Assembly: GCF_002735645.1 (NCBI RefSeq) | Contig: NZ_PDZG01000005.1 | Coordinates: forward strand, 39,870-103,869 | Reading direction: 5' to 3' | DNA: 64,000 nt | From: Iodobacter sp. BJB302 | Lineage (GTDB): Bacteria > Pseudomonadota > Gammaproteobacteria > Burkholderiales > Chitinibacteraceae | Shown here: positions 26,655 to 35,855 of the stretch, piece after piece | How the letters are laid out: each line of letters begins with the position of its first letter | How positions within the stretch are numbered: position 1 is the first letter of the stretch | Notes under the pieces: generated by a model | Database searches by the model: none | What the model saw: the letters and a program-made list of their open reading frames with translations, nothing else | What the model was told of the DNA's origin: nothing | Made by a program: the position numbers and the translations under genes

Positions 26655-28667
26655 ATGACACCCAAAACTTCATTCCCAAAAGCATTGTACGAATTATTTT
26701 CGTCAATGCGTTTTGCCGTAAGCCTGCTGACTATCCTCGCTATCTCTTCGATTATTGGGACGGTTTTAAAACAAAATGAACCTTACGCCAATTATAAAAT
26801 TGAGTTTGGTGAGTTCTGGTTTCAAGTATTTCACCCGCTAGGCCTGTTTGATGTCTACCACAGCGCTTGGTTTTTGCTGATACTCAGCTTTCTCGTGCTT
26901 TCAACCAGCCTGTGTATCTGGCGACAAATGCCCGGAATTTGGAAAGATATTCGGGGTTATCGCGAAAACGCCAGCAATAATTCATTGCGTCTGATGTCGC
27001 ACAATATCGAATTAAACAACGAATTACCCACCGAAGATGTCATCGACACACTAGCCAACCGGGGCTACCGCAGCCGCATTCGTGAAGAGAATGGCCAGGT
27101 CTTGATTGCTGCCAAAAAAGGCAGTTTTCAGCGCTTAGGCTATGTATTTGCCCATGCTGCGATTGTGGTGATCTGTATTGGTGGCTTGCTTGATGGGAAT
27201 GTGCCGCTCAAATTAACCGAGCTGTTTGGCTTTAAAACACCAGAAACGCGTGATTTACCACAGAGTAAAGTACCCCCACAAAGCCGCTTGCCCGAAGATA
27301 ATTTATCTTTCCGTGGCAATGTCACCCTCCCCGAAGGCTCCATTGGCGATGTGATTTTCTTAAACGCAGGCCAAGGCTATTTTGTTCAGGATCTGCCCTT
27401 TGCAGTGCGCCTGAATAAATTTTATATCGAGCATTATTCAACCGGGCAGCCCAAACTCTTTGCCAGTGATATTGATTTACTGGACAAAAAAACCGGAACC
27501 GTACTTAAAAGAGCCAAAGTAGAAGTCAATAAACCTTTAATTTACAAAGGGGTAGCCGTTTATCAAGCCAGCTTTGGCGATGGTGGCTCTCTACTGAAAA
27601 TGCAGCGCTGGAATTTAAACAATCACAGCGCACAAGCATTTGATATTCGCTCGCAATCCAGCCAGAGCATGCAAATCAATGGTCAGGCCTATCAATTAGA
27701 AATGGGTGATTTCCGCCCGTTCAATATTGAAAACATGGGCAAAGTAGCCAATAACGCGATGGCGGTCAGTAAATTTGCCCAAGCCATGGCCTCAGCGCAA
27801 GCGGTACAAAGCGAGCACAACCTCAAAAATATTGGCCCGTCGATTCAATTTAAATTACGCGATAAAAACGGCCAGGCCACTGAATACCTAAATTACTTTG
27901 CTCCATTTTTTGAAAAGGGTGCTGGTTATGCCGTTACAGGCATGCGCACCGAAGTAGCAGCTCCATTCCAATTTATTCGTATTCCTCTGGATAAAGACAT
28001 GGAACCGGCTACCTTTATGCGTTTGCGGGCCAGTCTGCTCGATAAATCGCTTTACCCGGAAATTGCCCGCCGGACTGCAGCAAAAGCCTTTCAAAGTGGC
28101 GGGATTACCAAAGAAGGCGAAGCGCAATTTAAAGACGTCACTATCGGGGTACTTACGCGCTTTAGTGAAGGAGGCTTCCCTGCCATCGAAAGTTTCCTGG
28201 ATCAGAAAGTGCCCAAAGAGCAGCGCCAGACTGTAGCCCAAACCTATATCAAGATTCTGCAGGGTACGGTGATTGATGCAATGGATGTAGCGCAGGGAAA
28301 AGCGGGCCTGCCTGTACTGCCGATTGATGAAGCACAATACCGCTTTCTGATGGATAGCCTGGTCGCAGTCAGTAGCCTGTATGAATATGGCCCGCCAGTC
28401 TGGCTGCAAGCCAGCAGCTTTGATGAAGTTAAAGCCAGTGGATTTCAAATTACCCGTGCACCCGGCCAAAATATTGTGTATTTAGGTTCTTTATTATTGG
28501 TAATCGGTATTTTCTGTATGTTTTATATTCGTGAAAACCGGGTTTGGGTACGCCTTGCAGCTGGAAAAACCCTGATTGCCATGAGTAGTAACCGCAAGAA
28601 TTCTGATCTGGATCGTGAATTTACTGAGCTCACCACTGATTTGGCTGCAAAAGGAAAAACACCATGA
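26655..28667 (+). CDS. resB: Cytochrome c biogenesis protein ResB
   Basis: A 670-residue membrane protein of the system II (Ccs/Res) pathway that, with CcsA, delivers heme to apocytochromes in the periplasm. Three N-terminal membrane segments include SMRFAVSLLTILAISSIIGT and a segment around 70-95; a third is near residue 165. A large periplasmic domain follows, and one C-terminal segment lies near 610-632. Length is normal for the beta-proteobacterial form. The start is ATG 26655; no good ribosome binding site is visible because a terminator stem ends eight bases earlier. It overlaps ccsA by four bases (ATGA). Confidence 0.94.
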   Translation: MTPKTSFPKALYELFSSMRFAVSLLTILAISSIIGTVLKQNEPYANYKIEFGEFWFQVFHPLGLFDVYHSAWFLLILSFLVLSTSLCIWRQMPGIWKDIRGYRENASNNSLRLMSHNIELNNELPTEDVIDTLANRGYRSRIREENGQVLIAAKKGSFQRLGYVFAHAAIVVICIGGLLDGNVPLKLTELFGFKTPETRDLPQSKVPPQSRLPEDNLSFRGNVTLPEGSIGDVIFLNAGQGYFVQDLPFAVRLNKFYIEHYSTGQPKLFASDIDLLDKKTGTVLKRAKVEVNKPLIYKGVAVYQASFGDGGSLLKMQRWNLNNHSAQAFDIRSQSSQSMQINGQAYQLEMGDFRPFNIENMGKVANNAMAVSKFAQAMASAQAVQSEHNLKNIGPSIQFKLRDKNGQATEYLNYFAPFFEKGAGYAVTGMRTEVAAPFQFIRIPLDKDMEPATFMRLRASLLDKSLYPEIARRTAAKAFQSGGITKEGEAQFKDVTIGVLTRFSEGGFPAIESFLDQKVPKEQRQTVAQTYIKILQGTVIDAMDVAQGKAGLPVLPIDEAQYRFLMDSLVAVSSLYEYGPPVWLQASSFDEVKASGFQITRAPGQNIVYLGSLLLVIGIFCMFYIRENRVWVRLAAGKTLIAMSSNRKNSDLDREFTELTTDLAAKGKTP

Positions 28668-29794
28668 GTATCTCCAAGCGCCGCTTATCACCATTCGACA
28701 TGGTGTTTACCGGCCTGATTATCGCTGCGGGCCTGTTTGCCTATAAGCGCTATGCCGCATTTATGGATTATTACGAAGAAGGCATCTTATTGGCCGCAGT
28801 TGCAGCCATTGTGTGGTTTGGCCGCTTCTGGCCAGCCATGCGGGTTTTTCTGCCTGTCAGTGCACTTTTTTCACTTGCAAGCATTGGCTTGTATCAAGGC
28901 ACGCTTGCTAACGGGCAAAACGTTTTTTGGCTCAAGTATATTTTGTCCAGCCAATCAGCTGTTATGTGGATGTGCGTACTTTATTTGCTAGCAACCTTAA
29001 TGTACTGGCTGGGAATGTTGCGTCGTTCCAACACCGCACTCGGCATCGCAAGCAGCTTAACCTGGGCCGCTGCATCGGCGGCTCTGATCTCAAAATTAGT
29101 GCGCTGGTATGAAAGCTATCTGATTGGTGCCGACGTTGGCCATATCCCTGTTTCAAATTTATACGAAGTCTTTATTCTGTTTTGCCTGATTACAACACTG
29201 ATGTATCTGTACTACGAGCAAAAGTTTAAAGCACAAGGAATGGTCAAAACCATGGGCGCCTTTGTGCTGCCCATTATCCTGGCTGCAGTCGGTTTTATTC
29301 TTTGGTACAGCGTTGATCGCCAGGCGCATGAAATTCAGCCACTGATCCCCGCACTACAATCCTGGTGGATGAAAATACACGTCCCTGCCAACTTTGTAGG
29401 CTACGGTGCCTTTGCCCTTTCAGCGGGGCTGGGTGCAGCCCAGCTTTTGGTTTCAAAAGGCATTTTATCCAGCCGCCTGCCAAGCTACGAAACACTTGGC
29501 GAGGTCATGTATAAAGCCATCTCGATCGGCTTTCTGTTTTTTACCATCGCCACCATTTTAGGCGCGATGTGGGCTGCCGAAGCATGGGGTGGTTACTGGA
29601 GCTGGGATCCAAAAGAAACCTGGGCGCTGATTGTATGGCTGAACTATGCCTCATGGCTGCATATGCGCTTAGTAAAAGGCTGGCGCGGCAATGTACTGGC
29701 ATGGTGGGCGCTGATCGGCCTGCTGGTCACCAGCTTTGCCTTTATTGGCGTAAATATGTTTTTATCCGGCTTGCATTCCTATGGCGGCCTTTAA
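28664..29794 (+). CDS. ccsA: Cytochrome c biogenesis protein CcsA/CcsB (heme handling)
   Basis: A 376-residue protein with about eight to nine membrane helices, the heme-channel partner of ResB (also called ResC or CcsB in some databases). The tryptophan-rich heme motif WGGYWSWDPKETW is present, and conserved histidines include the one in MKIHVPANFVGYGAF and the one in GLHSYGG near the C-terminus. The start overlaps the resB stop by four bases, so translation is coupled. A strong terminator follows. Confidence 0.96.
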   Translation: MSISKRRLSPFDMVFTGLIIAAGLFAYKRYAAFMDYYEEGILLAAVAAIVWFGRFWPAMRVFLPVSALFSLASIGLYQGTLANGQNVFWLKYILSSQSAVMWMCVLYLLATLMYWLGMLRRSNTALGIASSLTWAAASAALISKLVRWYESYLIGADVGHIPVSNLYEVFILFCLITTLMYLYYEQKFKAQGMVKTMGAFVLPIILAAVGFILWYSVDRQAHEIQPLIPALQSWWMKIHVPANFVGYGAFALSAGLGAAQLLVSKGILSSRLPSYETLGEVMYKAISIGFLFFTIATILGAMWAAEAWGGYWSWDPKETWALIVWLNYASWLHMRLVKGWRGNVLAWWALIGLLVTSFAFIGVNMFLSGLHSYGGL

Positions 29795-29822
29795 GCAGCA
29801 TTTATTCCTGCTTATATCGTAT

Positions 29823-29857
29823 AAAAAATCGCCCCTCATTCAGGGGCGATTTTTTTA
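29823..29857 (+). terminator. Terminator of resB-ccsA
   Basis: AAAAAATCGCCCCT / AGGGGCGATTTTTTT with a short loop; the stem is flanked by A and T runs. Confidence 0.9.
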
Positions 29858-30005
29858 TGTATTTTTCTAATAAGTCTAAGAATGTAGTTTTATAAGATTT
29901 AAACAAATATAAACATATCCATCATTAATTTTTTATATTATTCATGTTGGCTTATAGGTCAGAGTACGTTAACCTATTTACACACAATCCTCTCTGGTCA
30001 TAAAA

Positions 30006-30479
30006 ATGGATCAGCCGCGTTTCACTAAGACCGCAAAAGGTAGTAAAGAAATTGAAGAACGCAGCGGCTTGCTTTCTTCAGTTGCCCGTCGCATTTTAAT
30101 TATGGTCGACGGAAAAAGAACCCGCAGCGATTTGCTACAGGCATTTAGCTTAGCCGAATTAGAAGAAGGCCTCTCAAGGCTTGAGCTGCTTAAAATGATA
30201 GAAGAAAGCAGCGGCCCGGCAAATAGCCACGAAGGGGTGAGTATCAATCAAAGGGCGCTCGCTCAAATCCGCCAGATGATGTATATGAGCAATCAGCAAT
30301 ATCTGGCTGGCCAGTTAGACCGCTTTTTAGATAAAGACTTTGCGCTTATTCACGACCGGGCAGGTTTAGAACCCGTATTAGAACACTGGCATCGCCTTTT
30401 ATGCGATGCAGGCCATGAAGTCACCGCTTATGCCTATCTCCGGCAAATTAAAACCACGCTGGGGTGGAGTAAAAAATAG
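30006..30479 (+). CDS. Unrecognised small soluble protein
   Basis: I do not recognise this 157-residue protein. The N-terminal half (FTKTAKGSKEIEERS, then VARRILIMVDGKRTRSDLLQAF) looks like a winged-helix or similar small helical fold. The C-terminal half, from about residue 85, is helical. There is no signal peptide or membrane segment. A 6-bp inverted repeat (ATAGGT at 29954-29959, ACCTAT at 29972-29977) lies before the gene. It is flanked by a terminator on the left and a convergent TPR gene on the right, so it is a single-gene unit. A regulatory or adaptor role is possible but not shown. Confidence 0.8.
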   Translation: MDQPRFTKTAKGSKEIEERSGLLSSVARRILIMVDGKRTRSDLLQAFSLAELEEGLSRLELLKMIEESSGPANSHEGVSINQRALAQIRQMMYMSNQQYLAGQLDRFLDKDFALIHDRAGLEPVLEHWHRLLCDAGHEVTAYAYLRQIKTTLGWSKK

Positions 30480-30531
30480 CCGGCGGCATGGATGCTTTCA
30501 TTTAATTATCTAATCTTTTCAATAGTTTATG

Positions 30532-31557
30532 CTACAACTGGCGCATACGGCTTTGCGTTTCTAATTGCAAAATAAGCTGCTTGTGCTTTGCGCTGATTTT
30601 AAATTTTTCTGTATCTTTATTTTGAATCAGCGCGTTAAACGCAGGCAAAGCCAATTCATCATTTTGCCGTGCCAAATGCCATTGAATTAAAGCCGTATTA
30701 CAACGGTTTTGTAATGGTTTAATACCGCCAGCCTCTGCCAGGCTTAAAGCCTGCAGCAATATTGTACCGGCATTATTTTCACCCAATGCCAGCAATACTT
30801 CAGCCAGTGCGGTTAAAGCATGGGCTTTTCCCCATAAATTATCATTTTGATCACTCAGAGTAAAAGCAGTTTCAAGCTCTATTTTAGCCTGAGCCCATTG
30901 TTTTTGTTCCGCATGTACAACACCCAGATAATAAATTATTTCAGCCGACCAAATAGGATTCACAACCGATTGCTGTAATAGTTTTTCTGCTTCAGCCAGA
31001 CATTGCAAAGCATATGAAAAACGTTTTAAGCGGCAGGCATCGCTGGCCACATTCAGTAATACCTCACACTTCAAATGATCACTGCCTAATTTACGCGCCA
31101 GCTCCAGTGCCAGTTCATTAAATCCCAATGCCGCCTGATCATCACCAAAGCCAATATAAACTTGGCTAATGCCCATATATATACGGGCACATAGTTTTCT
31201 ATTTTTTAATTTACGCGCAATGATGAGCGCGTCAGACCAATAATCAAGCGCAATCAGTGGTTTATTGCTTAATAAATGCGAAAACCCCAGCAGGATCAGG
31301 GTTTCAGTTTGCTCCTTAAGGCACCCCGCCGCTTTAAAACTCAGCATGCCCGCTAAAAATGCCTGCTGCGCCTTAAGATGCTCGCTTAAATGCTGCCATG
31401 AATGCCCCAGAATCACCTGAGCCAGCGCCATCAGCCGGGGCTCATCAAAAGTGTTCTGCAGCAGCTGCCCGGCCTCTGCCGGCGAAGGAGGCGAGCCACA
31501 ATATGATTCCCTGGCCAGGATTTCCAATTGGGCGGCAAACTGTAATTTTGCGCTCAT
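30532..31557 (-). CDS. TPR-repeat protein
   Basis: A 341-residue soluble protein built from tetratricopeptide-like helical pairs, for example LALDYWSDALIIARKL, ARIYMGISQVYIGFGDDQAALGFNELAL and AEIIYYLGVVHAEQKQWAQAKIELETAF. Such repeats bind partner proteins. There is no signal peptide and no catalytic domain. Its start overlaps the stop of the upstream TPR-GGDEF gene by four bases (ATGA), so the two products are likely made together. It converges with the small gene on the other strand. Function unknown. Confidence 0.8.
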   Translation of the reverse strand: MSAKLQFAAQLEILARESYCGSPPSPAEAGQLLQNTFDEPRLMALAQVILGHSWQHLSEHLKAQQAFLAGMLSFKAAGCLKEQTETLILLGFSHLLSNKPLIALDYWSDALIIARKLKNRKLCARIYMGISQVYIGFGDDQAALGFNELALELARKLGSDHLKCEVLLNVASDACRLKRFSYALQCLAEAEKLLQQSVVNPIWSAEIIYYLGVVHAEQKQWAQAKIELETAFTLSDQNDNLWGKAHALTALAEVLLALGENNAGTILLQALSLAEAGGIKPLQNRCNTALIQWHLARQNDELALPAFNALIQNKDTEKFKISAKHKQLILQLETQSRMRQL

Positions 31558-32852
31558 CGGGTTTCTTCATCCCAAAACAATTGCCCCAGCCCCTGTCGCT
31601 GCCCCAGAAAGAAAGCCAGATCAGCCCGAAGTTGTAAAATTTCGGCGGTATCCCCTGCCTGAAAAAATGCCCCGCCCATGCTGATACTCAGGGACTCAGG
31701 CAAATGGGCATATTCCAGTAAAGCAATATCCTGCTGCACTCGTGCTGAAAATTGCTCTATCTCTGCCTTATCTAAAGCCAAAAATACCAATGCAAATGTG
31801 CCAGATCCACTGCAAACCAAAACAGCCTTAGCCGGTAAGTGGCGCTGTAAAATACGTGCCAGCTGATAATAAGCAATGCTGGCCAGCTCACTGCCAAACA
31901 CCTCACGGATACTGGCAAACTGATCAATCCCAATGCTAAGCATGCAAAGCGCAACATCTTCACGAGCCTGATCCAGCAACCCCGGCCAGCATATTTCCAG
32001 ATAGCGGGCATTATGCAGGCCGGTCAGCTCATCACGGAAAGTGACGTTTTCCAGCTCCTGTACCTGCTGATGCTGTGCCACGTTTTTCTCACGCAATAAT
32101 TCAATTTCAATTTCACTGGTCATATGCCGCAGCTTGTATTCCACCGCAGCCAAACGCCTAGGGCGTGTTTTTTTCTGTGCTTTGGAAGCAATCTGCAAGG
32201 CCTGCATATAATGAGCCGCAGATTCAGAGAACTGCCCCAGCGCCTGACAGGCACGAGCCAGCTCTGCGTGTATTTCACGCTGGGCATTTGGAAGTAAGTG
32301 CATGTATTTTTGAACAATACTCACGCCATCGTGATACTCAGAGCGCACCTTAGCCCTGCCTTGCAACTTAAGCAGGGCCAGGCCACAACTGGCCATCGCC
32401 ACCGGGTCATCCTGATACAGCACGAGCGCCTTTTCAATCAGGCTGAGCGCTGGCAGCCATTGCTCCTGCACAATGCAAAGCTGGCTTAAGCGCTCCAGCA
32501 AATAAGGACATTGGTATAGCTGAGGGTTCGCCAAGACCTGCTGCATCATGGCGCGGGCCATCTCTTGCTGGTTTAATTCCCACAGATCGGCAGCCAGACC
32601 CAGCCTTGCTGCACAAATCAAGTAATCATCATCCCCAGCCAGTTGCAAGCCATATTGGTTGAGCGCTAACGCCCGCTCTGCCTGGCCCGTTTCACGGAAT
32701 AAATGCGCCAGCTCGATCCAGTAAATGGTTTCATTTCCGCAGGCCTCAAGCGATTCCTCGATACCCGCCAAAAAGCTGGAGACAGCCAGAGCATGCTCGC
32801 CCTGCCGGTAGAAGCTGCGCCCTTTAAGCAGGCGCTCTTGCTGGTGACTCAT
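31554..32852 (-). CDS. TPR protein with degenerate GGDEF domain
   Basis: A 432-residue soluble protein. Residues 1-240 are TPR-like helices (SFYRQGEHALAVSSFLAG, ALALNQYGLQLAG and similar). A coiled linker follows (EIELLREKNVAQHQQVQ), then a diguanylate-cyclase-type domain starting at VTFRDELTGLHNARYLE. The catalytic GGDEF signature is replaced by SGSGTF near residues 347-352, so cyclic-di-GMP synthesis is not expected. The domain may bind GTP or serve as a protein-interaction module. The next gene overlaps by four bases. The ribosome binding site is weak. No EAL or inhibitory RxxD site is seen. Confidence 0.85.
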   Translation of the reverse strand: MSHQQERLLKGRSFYRQGEHALAVSSFLAGIEESLEACGNETIYWIELAHLFRETGQAERALALNQYGLQLAGDDDYLICAARLGLAADLWELNQQEMARAMMQQVLANPQLYQCPYLLERLSQLCIVQEQWLPALSLIEKALVLYQDDPVAMASCGLALLKLQGRAKVRSEYHDGVSIVQKYMHLLPNAQREIHAELARACQALGQFSESAAHYMQALQIASKAQKKTRPRRLAAVEYKLRHMTSEIEIELLREKNVAQHQQVQELENVTFRDELTGLHNARYLEICWPGLLDQAREDVALCMLSIGIDQFASIREVFGSELASIAYYQLARILQRHLPAKAVLVCSGSGTFALVFLALDKAEIEQFSARVQQDIALLEYAHLPESLSISMGGAFFQAGDTAEILQLRADLAFFLGQRQGLGQLFWDEETR

Positions 32853-32913
32853 GGTGATCTTTACATCCGGGCTGGCAGTACAAAAGGGCTATACGTCATA
32901 AAAAACAGAGCAA

Positions 32914-33300
32914 TCAGCCCAGCACAACCAAACACCACATCAAGGCTAAATTCAGCAGGCAGACCAATTGCGCCGCACTGCCTAAATCTTTGGCCCGCTT
33001 AGCCAGCTCATGACGCTCCAGGGAGGTGTGATCTACCGCGGCCTCAATGGCCGAATTAAGCAGTTCAACAATCATACTGGCCAGATGACTGCCTATCAGT
33101 AATGCCCTGCCCCAATGAGGCAGCCCTGGAATTAAAAACGCGCAGGGAATACCAAGCAGCGCCAGCAAAGTAACCTGACGAAATGCGGCTTCATTCAGCC
33201 AGCCTGCTTTTAAACCATCGATGGAATAACCCAGAGCATTAAAAATGCGGGCGACTCCTGTTTTACCTTTGAACGGGCTTTCCAACACATTAAACTCCAT
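32914..33300 (-). CDS. dgkA: Diacylglycerol kinase
   Basis: A 128-residue inner-membrane enzyme that phosphorylates diacylglycerol released during membrane-derived oligosaccharide or lipopolysaccharide synthesis. Three membrane helices. Catalytic signature VELLNSAIEAAVDHTSLERHEL followed by KRAKDLGSAAQ, near identical to the Escherichia coli pattern; NEAAFRQ is also kept. The start is uncertain: ATG 33300 overlaps the upstream gene, whereas a GTG at 33288 has GGAG at an ideal distance and follows the upstream stop directly. That would give a product four residues shorter. Confidence 0.93.
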   Translation of the reverse strand: MEFNVLESPFKGKTGVARIFNALGYSIDGLKAGWLNEAAFRQVTLLALLGIPCAFLIPGLPHWGRALLIGSHLASMIVELLNSAIEAAVDHTSLERHELAKRAKDLGSAAQLVCLLNLALMWCLVVLG

Positions 33301-34039
33301 CAGCGCCGGCAGGCACTGCAGCAAAAATTTCTCGGTACGCAATATATTGCATCAGCATCATCACCGGCAAGACAACTAAAAACCCCAGCAATAATGTAAA
33401 TACTGATAAAAAACACAAGGCAATCGTGACCAGCCCACTCACTAAAAACGCCTGCCAGTTGCGGGCAATGCCTGCAAATGAAAGCTTCATCGCATCGATG
33501 GCAGAATAGCCATCAAACAATATTAAAGCGGGGGCAAACCACACCGCACACATTACCGGCGTCATTAAAATAAGGCTCAGCGAGGTATGTAAATACAGCG
33601 ATTTCATTTGCTCTGGCGTAGGCAAGCTTCCGGCTGGAATATCAACAAGACTGGCCTGGCTGCCAAATAAGCCCAGCACAACCGTGACCAGCATCGCAGC
33701 AAGCACATTAATAAAACCCACCCAAAGCAGGGGTTTTATTTCGCCGTGAAATGCCGCAAATAAATCCAGAGGGCCAACTCTATTGCCTGCATCGCACCGC
33801 TTAGCCGCCAGATAGATTCCTCCTGACAATACCGGGGATACCAGGGTATAGGCCAAAGCGCCTACTACAGGCAGCACGTTCGCCAGCAAAGCTAAAACAA
33901 AAAATTGCAGGGCGATGACAATCCATATCCCAGGCTGACGGCGAAACAACTTAAATCCATTTACATACCAATGCCAGCCACGATTCGCAACAAGGCGACG
34001 CGGCTCGGGCAAGAGATCAATTACGCTATCGTTTTCCAT
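33290..34039 (-). CDS. BPSS1780-type integral membrane protein
   Basis: A 249-residue protein with five to six predicted membrane segments and the opening RRLVANRGWHWYVNGFKLFRRQPGIWI, typical of the BPSS1780 family of beta-proteobacterial membrane proteins of unknown function. The start is ATG 34039; the frame extends further only through a TTG without a site. The stop overlaps the dgkA start region, so they are likely one operon. No enzymatic motif is visible. Confidence 0.82.
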   Translation of the reverse strand: MENDSVIDLLPEPRRLVANRGWHWYVNGFKLFRRQPGIWIVIALQFFVLALLANVLPVVGALAYTLVSPVLSGGIYLAAKRCDAGNRVGPLDLFAAFHGEIKPLLWVGFINVLAAMLVTVVLGLFGSQASLVDIPAGSLPTPEQMKSLYLHTSLSLILMTPVMCAVWFAPALILFDGYSAIDAMKLSFAGIARNWQAFLVSGLVTIALCFLSVFTLLLGFLVVLPVMMLMQYIAYREIFAAVPAGADGV

Positions 34040-34274
34040 GATTTTCCCACTGCTGCTCCGGCAAGGCTTGAAGGATACGTGAACCCTTAACTTACTCAAA
34101 GGTAAACATATCAGCCGGGAGAACCTGATGCTTCCTTACTAAATAAAACCATGCCCGCACCATGAAATGATTTACTTTCTTAGTTATGATTCAGCCAGCT
34201 ATTGTGCGGGTTTTGAATAAAAATTTAATTTCAAATAAATAACGCTGCAGAATAGTGTTGCGATTTACCACAGA

Positions 34275-34310
34275 CAAAAAAAAGCCACATGATCTGCACC
34301 ATGTGGCTTT
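34275..34310 (-). terminator. Terminator of ackA
   Basis: AAAGCCACAT / ATGTGGCTTT, a 10-bp stem with a ten-base loop. On the minus strand it is followed by a T run. It starts about 16 bases after the ackA stop. Confidence 0.88.
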
Positions 34311-34325
34311 GATTAAAACTAAAAA

Positions 34326-35519
34326 TTACGCAGCAACGCACTTCAAAGCGTGGCGGGCAATCATCAGCTCTTCATTCGTTGGAATGATATAAACAGGAAC
34401 ACGGCTGCCTGGCAATGAAATGCAACGCGCTTCACCTGAGCGTTTTGCATTTGCAACTTCATCAATTTCCACACCTAACCAGCGCAATTCATTACATACA
34501 GTGGCGCGGGCAATATCGTCGTTTTCGCCGATACCTGCAGTAAACACCAGTGCATCAAAGCCTTGCATCGCAGCAGCTAAAGAAGCCGCTTCGCGCACAA
34601 CACGGTGAGCAAAGTAATCAACAGCAAACTTAGCATGCGGATCTTTACTTGCATGCAGATCACGCATATCGCTGGAAATACCCGACATACCCAACAGACC
34701 GGATTGCTTGTAGATCAGCTCTTCAATTTGTGAAGCATCCATTTTCAGATGGCTCATAAAGTGCAGAATTAAAGCAGGATCGATCGTGCCGCAACGGGTG
34801 CCCATAGGCAGGCCTTCTAAGGCAGTAAAGCCCATGGTTGTTGCCTGGCAGTGGCCATTAATCAATCCGGCCATCGAAGAGCCATTACCCAGATGGGCCA
34901 CAACTGTGCGGCCTGCCGCCGCTTTTGCATCAATACCTGGCAATACGCTGGCAATATACTCATAAGAAAGGCCATGGAAGCCGTAACGACGGATACCATG
35001 TTTTTCGCTGAACTCGTACGGCAAAGCGTATTGCTGCTCGATTTCAGGCTGAGTGCGGTGGAAAGCGGTATCAAAACAAGCCACTTGCGGCACGGTTGGT
35101 AAAAGCTGAGCCAGCACGCGCATTGGCATAATATTGTGCGGGGCATGCAATGGAGCCAGAGCAATGGTTTCGTCCAGGCCCTTTAATACTTCTTCAGTAA
35201 TGCGCACCGGCTGGCAAAAGCTCAGGCCACCATGCACAACGCGATGGCCAACAGCGGCAATCGTACGGCCTTCAATACGGCTATTGAGCCAGGCCAGCAT
35301 ATGACGCAGTGCAGAGTCGTGGTTCTTAGGCATATCTGCTGGCATAGATTCAGAAACCAGCTTATTGTCATCCGCGTCTTTTGCTACAAACTTCGGATCA
35401 ACATAAATACCGTCTGCCAGACCTTTAAAGAGCAGAACAGGATCAGCCGCGCCGGTTTCAAACAGGGAAAACTTGATGCTGGACGATCCGGCATTAATAA
35501 CTAAAACCAACTCACTCAT
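34326..35519 (-). CDS. ackA: Acetate kinase
   Basis: A 397-residue cytoplasmic kinase interconverting acetyl-phosphate plus ADP with acetate plus ATP. The ASKHA-fold signatures are clear: VINAGSSSIKFSLF at the N-terminus, GHRVVHGG, the phosphate loop HLGNGSSMAGL, the FTAGIGEN segment and the C-terminal NEELMIARH. Normal length. AAGGAG precedes ATG 35519. No phosphotransacetylase gene is adjacent, which is unusual. Phosphoketolase, encoded 30 kb away, could supply acetyl-phosphate directly. Confidence 0.97.
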   Translation of the reverse strand: MSELVLVINAGSSSIKFSLFETGAADPVLLFKGLADGIYVDPKFVAKDADDNKLVSESMPADMPKNHDSALRHMLAWLNSRIEGRTIAAVGHRVVHGGLSFCQPVRITEEVLKGLDETIALAPLHAPHNIMPMRVLAQLLPTVPQVACFDTAFHRTQPEIEQQYALPYEFSEKHGIRRYGFHGLSYEYIASVLPGIDAKAAAGRTVVAHLGNGSSMAGLINGHCQATTMGFTALEGLPMGTRCGTIDPALILHFMSHLKMDASQIEELIYKQSGLLGMSGISSDMRDLHASKDPHAKFAVDYFAHRVVREAASLAAAMQGFDALVFTAGIGENDDIARATVCNELRWLGVEIDEVANAKRSGEARCISLPGSRVPVYIIPTNEELMIARHALKCVAA

Positions 35520-35855
35520 AAACTGCTCCTTAATATTACGCTGGCGGTGATAAGACTCATCTCATCACATATAGGTTGATTGTTCTGATTGCACTTTAAA
35601 ATCATCATTAGCAGGCGAAAATCACATCAGCCAGACTTAAACGGCTAGGATATGGACTTTGCTTACACACAACGGCTGATGGCTGCGTTAATATCCATAA
35701 ACTTGGGGCTTTCCCTGCTGAATCGGGCCCAATGTTAGGAACTGCGATGCTGCACTGCAATGGAATAATTACTGCTGCATATTCTAAGCAGTAGTAAAAA
35801 CAGCAGTATTGGCCAAAATCAAGCAAAATCATTGAAAAATAGGTGCATATTCACC
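35520..35855. other. Divergent promoter region
   Basis: This 336-bp gap lies between the divergent ackA and lipoyl-like genes. A small inverted repeat (ACTGCT at about 35770, AGCAGT at about 35789) is present. No -35/-10 pair or FNR-type site could be assigned with confidence. Confidence 0.35.
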
